DNA from: Bacillota bacterium
GTDB lineage: Bacteria > Bacillota > Dethiobacteria > Dethiobacterales > Dethiobacteraceae
DNA: 6,134 nt
Assembly (NCBI GenBank): GCA_018725345.1
Contig: QLUI01000117.1
Span: 1-6,134 of the forward strand
Direction of reading: 5' to 3'
Position numbers and translations under genes: made by a program. The notes below the pieces were generated by a model. The model was not told the origin of the DNA. It ran no database searches and saw nothing but the letters and a program-made list of their open reading frames with translations. Shown here in pieces: positions 1-5,300 of this stretch (position 1 is its first letter; each line of letters opens with the position of its first letter).

Positions 1-134
1 GCCCTGATCTTCTGAGCCAGGATGGAGGTTGGCGACGGCATTATCATCTTGACGCAATTCTCCATCGCCTGCGTGGTATCGAAGAGCAGGATGTCCTGAG
101 TCAGTCCGCCGATGTCTAAAGCTAAGATTCGCAT
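1..134 (-). CDS. DUF1786 family protein, N-terminal 44 codons (gene runs off the left edge)
   Basis: Reading the minus strand from the ATG at 134 gives an open frame to the window edge that begins MRILALDIGGLTQDILLFD and continues with ENCVKMIMPSPTSILAQKIR. I recognise this as the start of the DUF1786 family, actin/sugar-kinase-fold proteins often labelled 'pyruvate formate-lyase activating-like'. The opening beta strand plus D-I-G-x-x-T-Q-D is the phosphate-binding loop of that fold. Most members I recall read DIGTGTQDIL, whereas this one reads DIGGLTQDIL. The true biochemical role of the family is not established. The ATG lies 26 bases after the toxin stop codon, so it could be co-transcribed with the toxin-antitoxin pair. 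No clear Shine-Dalgarno sequence precedes it. Its 5' end is duplicated at 873-935. Too short for the ORF caller, but the family match is good. Confidence 0.75.
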   Translation of the reverse strand, partial: MRILALDIGGLTQDILLFDTTQAMENCVKMIMPSPTSILAQKIR

Positions 135-154
135 TGTGCTGAAAACGCTTCGCT

Positions 155-163
155 CTCGCGCTA
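155..163. repeat. 9-base match to the palindrome cluster, spanning the toxin stop codon
   Basis: The minus-strand sequence TAGCGCGAG here is identical to positions 998-1006, the edge of the central palindrome in the 961-1039 cluster. Its first three bases are the TAG stop codon of the toxin gene. In both places it lies upstream of a copy of the DUF1786 start (about 20 bases here, about 60 bases in the other copy). Nine bases is short, so this may be chance, but the shared position relative to the duplicated gene start makes a common origin plausible. Confidence 0.35.
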
Positions 164-541
164 CGTGCTTTCTTCCGTCCCGATCGGTAATGACCTCACA
201 CGCATCCGCGCTGCCTCAAATACCACAATGCTGCCTGCTTCCAGCGCCTCCTGAACAGTTGGTAAATTGTTGAGCAGAAGGATCAGTTGGGATTCAGGGC
301 GCTTCCGGGGATCGCGCAACAAGATTACGGAGGGCTTCTTTTCCTGTCGCAACGCCAGTAACATGCCAAAATCGGTATCTGCCGAAATGATGATTCGATT
401 TTCAATGGCAGCTCTCTCAAATATTTGCTCATCAACGGCGGCCTGCATTCCGTAGTCTTGCACATGCACAGTATCGTGCCCGCCTTGCCTCAGCCCTCCG
501 GCAACGATAGGTGAAATGGCGTTGTCAATCAAAAATCTCAC
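161..541 (-). CDS. DUF5615 PIN-like toxin of a DUF433/DUF5615 toxin-antitoxin pair
   Basis: This 126-residue protein starts MRFLIDNAISP and belongs to the DUF5615 family, a compact PIN-like (Mut7-C/VapC-related) nuclease fold of usual length 110-130 residues. Candidate metal-binding acidic residues are D6 in the first strand, D37/E38 before the second helix, and D55 and D57 in the segment SADTDFG. Family members pair with DUF433 antitoxins, as in Mycobacterium tuberculosis VapB45/VapC45, and are thought to be ribonucleases; the actual RNA target cannot be inferred here. The GTG start at 541 overlaps the antitoxin stop as GTGA, which implies translational coupling, and no independent ribosome site is needed. 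The usual DEN triad near the N terminus reads DNA, so the second acidic residue of that motif is missing. The protein is full length and its frame is unbroken. Confidence 0.88.
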   Translation of the reverse strand: MRFLIDNAISPIVAGGLRQGGHDTVHVQDYGMQAAVDEQIFERAAIENRIIISADTDFGMLLALRQEKKPSVILLRDPRKRPESQLILLLNNLPTVQEALEAGSIVVFEAARMRVRSLPIGTEEST

Positions 542-768
542 GGAGTGCTTACCAGGGGAAGTTCGCGCTCCCTAACTGCTTCGGCAGCATAGCGCAGCGC
601 TTGACGAATATCTTCAGACTCAAGGTCAGGATAGGCTTGCACTATCTCCTCCTCGCTCATTCCGTCAGCGACCATCCCTACCACCGTTGCTACAGGGATG
701 CGTAATCCCCTGAGGCAGGGCATCCCACCCATTTTATTCGGCTCAACGGTAATGCGTGTGAACTTCAT
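538..768 (-). CDS. DUF433 antitoxin (VapB45-like)
   Basis: The protein, 76 residues from the ATG at 768, begins MKFTRITVEPNKMGGMPCLR and is a typical DUF433 antitoxin. Residues 4-25 hold the family motif (RITVEP...GG.PCLRGLRIPV), and residues about 27-64 form the helix-turn-helix-like region (VATVVGMVADG, then SEEEIVQAYPDL and DIRQALRYAA). Such proteins bind and silence the PIN-like partner and often repress their own operon. A longer in-frame ATG exists at 813. I prefer 768 because it gives the normal family length, has GAAAGG nine bases upstream, and because the best promoter -10 element (809-814) overlaps the longer start codon, placing the transcript start downstream of 813. The stop overlaps the toxin GTG by four bases. 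Family assignment is firm; the start is moderately sure. Confidence 0.88.
   Translation of the reverse strand: MKFTRITVEPNKMGGMPCLRGLRIPVATVVGMVADGMSEEEIVQAYPDLESEDIRQALRYAAEAVRERELPLVSTP
736..749. repeat. 14-base direct repeat, copy 1 (inside antitoxin gene)
   Basis: The sequence ATTCGGCTCAACGG (plus strand) is identical at 840-853. This copy encodes residues VEPN of the DUF433 antitoxin. The other copy lies just upstream of the -35 element of the antitoxin promoter. Confidence 0.8.
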
Positions 769-808
769 CTTAACCAGCCTTTCGTCGTTCTTCTTGATGT
801 TCGTGACC

Positions 809-838
809 ATCATAGCATGACTAAGCCACTATAGACAA
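809..838 (-). promoter_or_regulatory. Sigma-70-type promoter for the toxin-antitoxin operon
   Basis: On the minus strand a -35 element TTGTCT (838-833) is followed, after 18 bases, by an extended -10 TGC-TATGAT (817-809). The predicted transcript start is near 802, about 34 bases before the preferred antitoxin ATG at 768. The TATGAT overlaps the alternative antitoxin start codon at 813. The -35 element has only partial agreement with consensus, which the extended -10 could compensate. Family precedent suggests autorepression by the antitoxin complex, but no clear palindromic operator was found within it. Confidence 0.45.
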
Positions 839-839
839 G

Positions 840-853
840 ATTCGGCTCAACGG
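840..853. repeat. 14-base direct repeat, copy 2 (just upstream of the antitoxin promoter)
   Basis: Identical to 736-749. It ends two bases before the -35 element. Read on the minus strand in the frame that gives VEPN in the antitoxin, it gives VSVEPNLVYSG before stops, reminiscent of a DUF433 start, so it may be a remnant of a second antitoxin gene; an operator role is also possible. Confidence 0.7.
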
Positions 854-872
854 ATACAAGAATAGTTACTTG

Positions 873-935
873 TCATCCTACAAGAAGGAGGATGGCCTGG
901 GTTAAGCCACCGATGTCTAAAGCTAGAAGGCGCAT
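873..935 (-). pseudogene. Truncated second copy of the DUF1786 gene start
   Basis: The ATG at 935 opens a 20-codon frame, MRLLALDIGGLTQAILLLVG, then TGA. Its first 17 residues match the start of the DUF1786 gene at 134 in 15 positions (I3L and D14A differ). At the DNA level 39 of 51 bases agree, and most differing codons are synonymous (for example GGC/GGT, CTG/TTA, ACT/ACC). That pattern means the copy diverged while still coding and was then cut, rather than being a fresh duplication. After codon 17 similarity stops and the frame closes. It is probably not functional. Both copies share the uncommon GGLTQ form of the phosphate loop, so they come from close relatives. Confidence 0.7.
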
Positions 936-960
936 TTTTCAGCAAAGACCCCATTGTAGG

Positions 961-1039
961 GCGAACCTTCAGGGTCGCTTCCTGGCGAGGCTTTAGCCTC
1001 GCGCTATCTCTGTAGGTTGCCCGACATCGGGCAATCTAC
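961..1039. repeat. Cluster of three short palindromes (REP-like)
   Basis: Three near-adjacent inverted repeats: 961-978 (8-base arms, one mismatch, 2-base centre), 985-1002 (GCGAGGCT-TT-AGCCTCGC, perfect arms) and 1012-1039 (13-base arms with one non-Watson-Crick pair, centre CA). The first two share the form GCGA..CT-TY-AG..TCGC. No T-tract follows on the minus strand, so this is unlikely to be a simple terminator. Extragenic palindrome clusters of this kind are usually dispersed genomic repeats and may protect or attenuate the 3' end of the upstream transcript. Only one cluster is visible here, so dispersal cannot be shown. Confidence 0.65.
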
Positions 1040-1169
1040 CATAGCCCAATCCTGAAAGGACTCACTTGCCCCGGGTAGAGGAAAATCCGAACTTTTGCAG
1101 ACAACCAACTTACCCTCGTCATCCCCTCTGGCTCACCGGGTATGCTACTGCCCTAAATGAACGTTTTCA

Positions 1170-1186
1170 GGGATGAGGAACATCCC
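1170..1186. terminator. Weak hairpin downstream of the ATPase gene
   Basis: GGGATG and CATCCC form a 6-base stem with a 5-base loop, starting about 42 bases after the ATPase stop codon. On the minus strand it is followed by TGAAAACG, not a T-run, so it is not a standard intrinsic terminator for the operon. On the plus strand it is followed by CTTTTA, but no plus-strand gene reads into it. It may only stabilise the 3' end of the transcript. Confidence 0.25.
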
Positions 1187-1227
1187 CTTTTAGCGAGGCC
1201 TAAAGGAAAAGCTGGGATATAACTTCT

Positions 1228-3954
1228 TTAGTATGCTCCCATTGATACAACGTTTCTGCTTTCGATGCTTGCATAGCGAGCCGGATGGCATGTTAACAGA
1301 ATAACTTGCAACTTCTTCGCAGCTTCTTCCACTATCTGAAGACAGTGTTTCAGGCGGATGTCGTCTGTGTTTGTAAGAGGATCGTCTAGAATTATAATTT
1401 GACGCTCATCTTTAGCCAGTATCTGCCCTAATGCAAGACGCACAAGAAGACCGAGTTGTTCCCGTGTTCCGTAAGATAGGAGAGCGACCTCCGCCTTCTT
1501 GTCCCAGTTCGTAAGCTCCACAGCCGAAGGCATCATACTCTCATCTAGTTCAATGCCACTATACCTTGGGCCAACAACTCGCTTGAAGTCCTCTAGAACC
1601 ATGTTTCTTACAGGTTCAGCCACTGATTCAAGAGTTTGGTCCTGGTAGAAATTAAACAAGTCGTACAGTAGTTCTATAGCTTTAACTTCGATCTCCAAGT
1701 CATTCTTTTTTCTGAGTAGGGATTCTAATTGCTCCTCTACCTTGTTTCTCTCCGTGTAGATACCTTCTTGCAGTAACTGGTCGAGTCGCCCTTTTTCTCC
1801 CGAAAGGGTACTTTCAGTTTCTCTAACATCCTTTTCGACTTCCTTTAGCCTTTTCTCAGCCCTTTCTAATCGTTGTAAGGGTCTTTCCTCCTTTTCCATT
1901 TTCTCTTCATCGTAGTGGTCAAGTAACATCCTCTTCCGTTCCAGTTCAACTGCGAGACTCTTAAGTCCAGTCTTTCTTTCCTCCATTGATAAGCCATCTT
2001 GTTGGAGCTCTTCCAAGTCTTTTTTGCTCCGCTCCTGCTCCCCTTTGAGGTACTCTATTGTATTCTCTGTACCCCTTATCTGCACATTTTTCTCGCTGAG
2101 TTGACGCTCTATCTCCGCTTGTTTTTGTCGCTTTTCTACCCTCTGGTTTTGCCAATCTCCGATGCCTTCCTCCAACGCATCCATTATTTTCACTGTTTCA
2201 ATTCTTGCTAAATCCTTGTCCTTTTCACTCCCAAATCTTTTATATGGAGAATCGTCGGGAATCTTCTGCCAATTCGTCCTGATACTCTCTCGCAACTCGG
2301 CTACTTGCCCTTTTAGTTTCTCTATTCCTTCAGGTGCAAGCTCAGATATTCTCCCATTTACCCTCCGAATTTCATCCTCAAGGTTGCTTCGTTTATTTGC
2401 GAGTTCTTCTAACTTACCTATTTCTGCTGTGTTGTATATTGCAGTTCTTTTTCCATATTGCTGGCGTAACTCTTCAACCTCTGTTCGTAACTCTTTTACG
2501 TCACGGCTTCCACTACTTATCTCAAGCTCACCAACGCTTTCTATTTTCATTCTGACATGCTGGGCAGCCTCCCACTTCTTTTCCTCGCCTGGTGGAATTT
2601 TCATCGCTGCTTTCTGTCCATCGAGGTAGAGGGTGACGGAGATTTCATTTTCTGCCCTGATCAGTACACCGAGACCTATGGCACTGAGTTGTGCTTCCTT
2701 CTCATTGAGCTTTGAATGTATATTCTTGAGTTCGTTAAACTCCCCTTTGGTAGGAGCTAGTAGGTTTTCCAGTTTGCTTTGCAGATTTTTCATCTCACCT
2801 GTAAATTTCTCAGCCTTTGAGGATATCTCTTCTAGACCTACCAATTCACGGCGTTCCTTTTCGATGGTGTCATGAGCTATACGCACATATTTAAGGGATT
2901 TGCCATCGCTTTCGATGTTTTTCTCTATCCCCTCAAGCTCCCTCTTCCCACTCTCCAACTCATTGTTAATCTCGTCTCTTTCCTTTTGAAGCACTTCTAA
3001 CAAAGATTTATTCGCCTTGATTTCCTTTTCGCTGTTTTCAATCGCCTTTTGTAAGCTGTTTATCCTCTCAATTTTAGCGTGCAAGCTATTCCACTTTTGA
3101 TGCAGAAGATCAACCTGCCCCTTAATTTCTACCCTCTCCTTCTCATGCTTTCTTGCCTCGCCAGCTTCAATCTTTGCGTCGTTAAGTTCCTTCTCTGCTA
3201 CCTGCAATTCCCCTTTTTGCCTGTCTAATTCTATTTGAAGGTCTGCAATAGTTCTTTCAAGCTGTTCCTCTCCTCTCCACTTCCCATCCAGTTCCGTCTT
3301 TTTTGCTTCCAGATCTTGGATTCTATTCAATACTTCGTCAAGGGGGCTGTTTGCTTTGGGCTTCCGGGTCTTCTTTGTCAGAACTTCATCCAACTCCCTT
3401 GATAACCTCTCGAAAAGGTTTTTCTCCTCAGCGGATGTTATAGCAGAGCCCACAATCGATTGTAGCTTATCAAAAGTCTCCTCATTTAGTTTTCCAGGGA
3501 GAGTATCTCCTTGCTTCGTCCAGAGCACCTGTCCAAGCCCCCAATTCTCTGGCTTGGATGCGCCGCGTGAAGAAAGCTCTCCACCTGTAAGTTCAGCCAC
3601 CTGAATATCAGCTTTATCCCCCTCAGCGATTCTCTTCCAGTTACTATTAACTTTTTTCTCTAAGCGGCTAATGGGTGAGTAGAGAAATCGCTTCTCAATC
3701 CTATACTCATCATCCCCGGCCTCAAATATAATGGTTACGGTTGGCGAAAGACTGGAACCCCAGGGCACAAGGTTGTGTATTTTCAATGCATTGGTTGTAT
3801 GCTTGTCAAAGAAACAGGTGCGAATAGCGTCAACCACAGTTGTTTTTCCAGTCTCGTTAAGCCCCGAAAGTATGTTAATCCCTTCAGTGAATTCAACTTC
3901 AAAATGGTCTCTAAATATCCCCCAATTCTCGAGTGTCACCTGTCTTAGTATCAT
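1228..3954 (-). CDS. Rad50/SbcC/YhaN-like coiled-coil ATPase, partner of the adjacent nuclease
   Basis: This 908-residue protein has split ABC-type ATPase halves at its ends joined by a long charged coiled coil. The N-terminal part carries Walker A GLNETGKT (31-38) and a Q-loop-like WTKQGD (145-150). The C-terminal part carries the signature LSYGTREQ (826-833), Walker B IIILDDP (853-859) with D in place of the usual catalytic E, a TNTDD D-loop (861-865) and the H-loop histidine in TCHP (890). Heptad-rich stretches cover about 175-425 and 485-760. There is no CxxC in the middle; residues about 425-482 form a short, beta-rich globular insert instead. The LS.GTR.Q signature and DDP ending fit YhaN better than SbcC, whose signature is LSGGE. 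It should drive ATP-dependent opening and closing of the complex with the nuclease on DNA ends. The ATG at 3954 overlaps the nuclease stop as ATGA. Confidence 0.9.
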   Translation of the reverse strand: MILRQVTLENWGIFRDHFEVEFTEGINILSGLNETGKTTVVDAIRTCFFDKHTTNALKIHNLVPWGSSLSPTVTIIFEAGDDEYRIEKRFLYSPISRLEKKVNSNWKRIAEGDKADIQVAELTGGELSSRGASKPENWGLGQVLWTKQGDTLPGKLNEETFDKLQSIVGSAITSAEEKNLFERLSRELDEVLTKKTRKPKANSPLDEVLNRIQDLEAKKTELDGKWRGEEQLERTIADLQIELDRQKGELQVAEKELNDAKIEAGEARKHEKERVEIKGQVDLLHQKWNSLHAKIERINSLQKAIENSEKEIKANKSLLEVLQKERDEINNELESGKRELEGIEKNIESDGKSLKYVRIAHDTIEKERRELVGLEEISSKAEKFTGEMKNLQSKLENLLAPTKGEFNELKNIHSKLNEKEAQLSAIGLGVLIRAENEISVTLYLDGQKAAMKIPPGEEKKWEAAQHVRMKIESVGELEISSGSRDVKELRTEVEELRQQYGKRTAIYNTAEIGKLEELANKRSNLEDEIRRVNGRISELAPEGIEKLKGQVAELRESIRTNWQKIPDDSPYKRFGSEKDKDLARIETVKIMDALEEGIGDWQNQRVEKRQKQAEIERQLSEKNVQIRGTENTIEYLKGEQERSKKDLEELQQDGLSMEERKTGLKSLAVELERKRMLLDHYDEEKMEKEERPLQRLERAEKRLKEVEKDVRETESTLSGEKGRLDQLLQEGIYTERNKVEEQLESLLRKKNDLEIEVKAIELLYDLFNFYQDQTLESVAEPVRNMVLEDFKRVVGPRYSGIELDESMMPSAVELTNWDKKAEVALLSYGTREQLGLLVRLALGQILAKDERQIIILDDPLTNTDDIRLKHCLQIVEEAAKKLQVILLTCHPARYASIESRNVVSMGAY

Positions 3955-5177
3955 TCTTTTACCCCCTTTGCTATTTCATAGAGTTTGGACACCGCCCGCT
4001 GTATTACATGCTGTGTTACATTGGGATCTGCTTCCATAGCTACCTTGACGCCCTTTATCTCTTTCAGTCGTTCCTCTGCCAAATCGGGGGCTACATCCAC
4101 ATTCTGGGATAGTAACGGCCAGCGCGTCATCAGGGCTTCAAGGCTCTCTGCAGTTCTTCTAAATATGCTTCCAGCGATCATGTTTCCGATTTCGCCTATA
4201 TCAGGTTTCAAGTAAAATCTATTGGTTTCGACCTCGAAGTGCATCAATATTTCTCTGCCCAACTTTCTCAAGTCATTAACTCTCAAATGAGCGCCTAAAT
4301 CGGCTACACCTCTCAGTCCAATCCTCAGTAGGGTATTTTGTGGCTCACTGATATTTTCGATCTTTTCCCGAAGGTCAGCGATTTGTCCCGGGTTTGTAAT
4401 TTCTCTCTCCCATTCAAACCAGCGGAGATTGGCAGATTCAAACTCCTCAATTTGAGGAGGAGAACCTGGCTCTTCAATCTTTACAAATACGGCTTTGCCA
4501 CTATTCCTCTCATCGAAAGCCGTGGGTTCTGGTGTTCCCGAATATATGGTACGCTCTATGCCATCCTTACCTTTATATCTAAACAGAGAATGCCAGTCCC
4601 CTAAGGCGAGATAGTCCAGTCCTGCTTCCTCAGCTCTACGTGGGTTTATTGGGAAGTTGGGGTTACTAACCATTCCTTCAATGTCAAGCGCTCCATGGGC
4701 AACACCGATTCTTATTTTATCTCTTTCATCTTCTTCGTATTTAATCCAAGCGGTTGGGTCTAGCCTACTCACTTTTTGCTCTATTGGGCAGGGATAAAGT
4801 ATCACATTTAATTCCTTCACGGGGTAAGGTCTTTTTTGATCCAAAAGGAATACATTATTGGGTGCGCTCTTCCATAGGTGGCCCTTATAAATCGAATCAG
4901 GTGTTAAAGGATCGTGATTACCCGGTAGAAGATAAATAGGGATTCGAGAGGCCTCTTCAAATATTTCAAGAACTCTCGTGATGAGATGGCGCTCCACAGC
5001 ATTATTTTCAAAGACATCGCCAGCTATAATAACAAAATCAACGCTCCTCTCTAAGGTCTTTTCGATCAAGTTTCTGGCTGTCTTTAATCTTACCTCACGA
5101 ACCCTGTCTGCAGACTCCCCCAGCATTTTTACTTTCATACCGAGCTGCCAATCTGCTGTGTGAAGGAATCTTACCAT
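3951..5177 (-). CDS. Mre11/SbcD/YhaO-like DNA repair exonuclease (metallophosphoesterase)
   Basis: This 408-residue calcineurin-like phosphoesterase shows the Mre11-type motif order: HTADWQLG (6-13), AGDVFEN (52-58), PGNHD (85-89), the histidine of AHGALD (161) and GDWHS (193-197), followed by YSGTPEPTAFDE (212-223), the strand that closes the nuclease domain. The C-terminal 180 residues would form the cap and the helices that bind the ATPase coiled-coil base. Motif I has Q11 where classical SbcD has a metal-binding histidine, and motif V is GDWH rather than GHxH; I recall both in a bacterial subfamily related to YhaO. Predicted role: two-metal (usually Mn) DNA end processing in double-strand break repair. 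An ATG at 5210 is also in frame, but 5177 follows a strong AGGAGGT six bases away and begins directly with MVRFLHTADW, as the family does. It overlaps the ATPase gene by four bases. Confidence 0.9.
   Translation of the reverse strand: MVRFLHTADWQLGMKVKMLGESADRVREVRLKTARNLIEKTLERSVDFVIIAGDVFENNAVERHLITRVLEIFEEASRIPIYLLPGNHDPLTPDSIYKGHLWKSAPNNVFLLDQKRPYPVKELNVILYPCPIEQKVSRLDPTAWIKYEEDERDKIRIGVAHGALDIEGMVSNPNFPINPRRAEEAGLDYLALGDWHSLFRYKGKDGIERTIYSGTPEPTAFDERNSGKAVFVKIEEPGSPPQIEEFESANLRWFEWEREITNPGQIADLREKIENISEPQNTLLRIGLRGVADLGAHLRVNDLRKLGREILMHFEVETNRFYLKPDIGEIGNMIAGSIFRRTAESLEALMTRWPLLSQNVDVAPDLAEERLKEIKGVKVAMEADPNVTQHVIQRAVSKLYEIAKGVKE
3961..3966 (-). promoter_or_regulatory. Ribosome binding site of the ATPase gene
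   Basis: GGGGGT lies six bases before the ATPase ATG at 3954, inside the end of the nuclease gene. It supports that start and tight translational coupling of the two subunits. Confidence 0.6.
4443..4459. repeat. Perfect 8-base inverted repeat inside the nuclease gene
   Basis: CTCCTCAA-T-TTGAGGAG, a perfect inverted repeat with a one-base centre, lies in the segment encoding about residues 241-246 (PQIEEF) of the nuclease. A function is not evident, and it may follow from codon choice alone. Confidence 0.5.
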
Positions 5178-5183
5178 CTTATT

Positions 5184-5190
5184 ACCTCCT
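5184..5190 (-). promoter_or_regulatory. Strong Shine-Dalgarno site that fixes the nuclease start
   Basis: AGGAGGT on the minus strand with a six-base spacer (AATAAG) before the ATG at 5177. This is the best ribosome site in the window and rules against the in-frame ATG at 5210, which would place the site inside the coding region. Confidence 0.85.
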
Positions 5191-5226
5191 CTAGGGAGTC
5201 TAAGCCCCAAATTAAACGCCTGCCCA

Positions 5227-5246
5227 TTGTGAGAGGCATTTCACAA
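5227..5246. promoter_or_regulatory. Inverted repeat between serS and the nuclease gene, possible operator
   Basis: TTGTGA and TCACAA are perfect 6-base arms separated by 8 bases, placed 50-69 bases before the nuclease start. It resembles a binding site of a dimeric regulator; the half-sites look like TGTGA/TCACA of Crp/Fnr-type sites, but the spacing is 8 rather than the usual 6. No convincing -35/-10 pair was found around it, so its role is uncertain. The rest of the 123-base gap has no gene and only a 4-base-stem hairpin near 5262-5273. Confidence 0.35.
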
Positions 5247-5300
5247 ATCCAAAACGATTACCGCTCCCTGACTAGGGCTCGAACTCTGCTACTTTTTCCT

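Larger units (their letters stand above)
769..1227. other. Intergenic region between the ATPase gene and the toxin-antitoxin pair
   Basis: About 460 bases without an intact gene. In minus-strand order it contains a weak hairpin (1170-1186) shortly after the ATPase stop, a featureless stretch of about 130 bases, three consecutive palindromes (961-1039), a truncated copy of the DUF1786 start (935-873), a 14-base direct repeat (840-853) and the toxin-antitoxin promoter (809-838). A 28-codon minus-strand frame around 1125-1039 (MTRVSWLSAKV...) runs into the palindrome cluster, lacks a properly spaced ribosome site and resembles nothing I know. I see no tRNA, small RNA gene or transposase. Confidence 0.7.

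Noticed and set aside
538..813. Longer 91-residue antitoxin from the ATG at 813
   Set aside because: The extra 15 residues are outside the family domain, lack a ribosome site and overlap the promoter -10 element.
961..1039. CRISPR array
   Set aside because: The palindromes are adjacent, differ in sequence and have no regular unique spacers.
1039..1125. 28-codon minus-strand frame in the intergenic region
   Set aside because: It runs into the palindrome cluster, its upstream AGAGGGG is too close to the ATG, and it matches no family I know.
2162..2629. 155-codon plus-strand open frame rich in Ser, Phe and Leu
   Set aside because: It is the antisense of the coiled-coil codons (Glu, Lys, Leu) of the ATPase; the hydrophobic look is an artefact of that composition.
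3951..5210. Longer 419-residue nuclease from the ATG at 5210
   Set aside because: The extra residues would be encoded over the strong Shine-Dalgarno site that serves the ATG at 5177.
5227..5246. Canonical Crp site
   Set aside because: Half-sites fit but the spacer is 8 bases, not 6, so I call it only an inverted repeat.
5262..5273. Intrinsic terminator after serS
   Set aside because: The stem CCCT/AGGG is only four bases, and the T-run comes more than ten bases later.
5260..5285. GTTCGAGCC on the minus strand, like a tRNA T-loop
   Set aside because: The flanking bases do not form a T-stem and no anticodon or acceptor arms are found.
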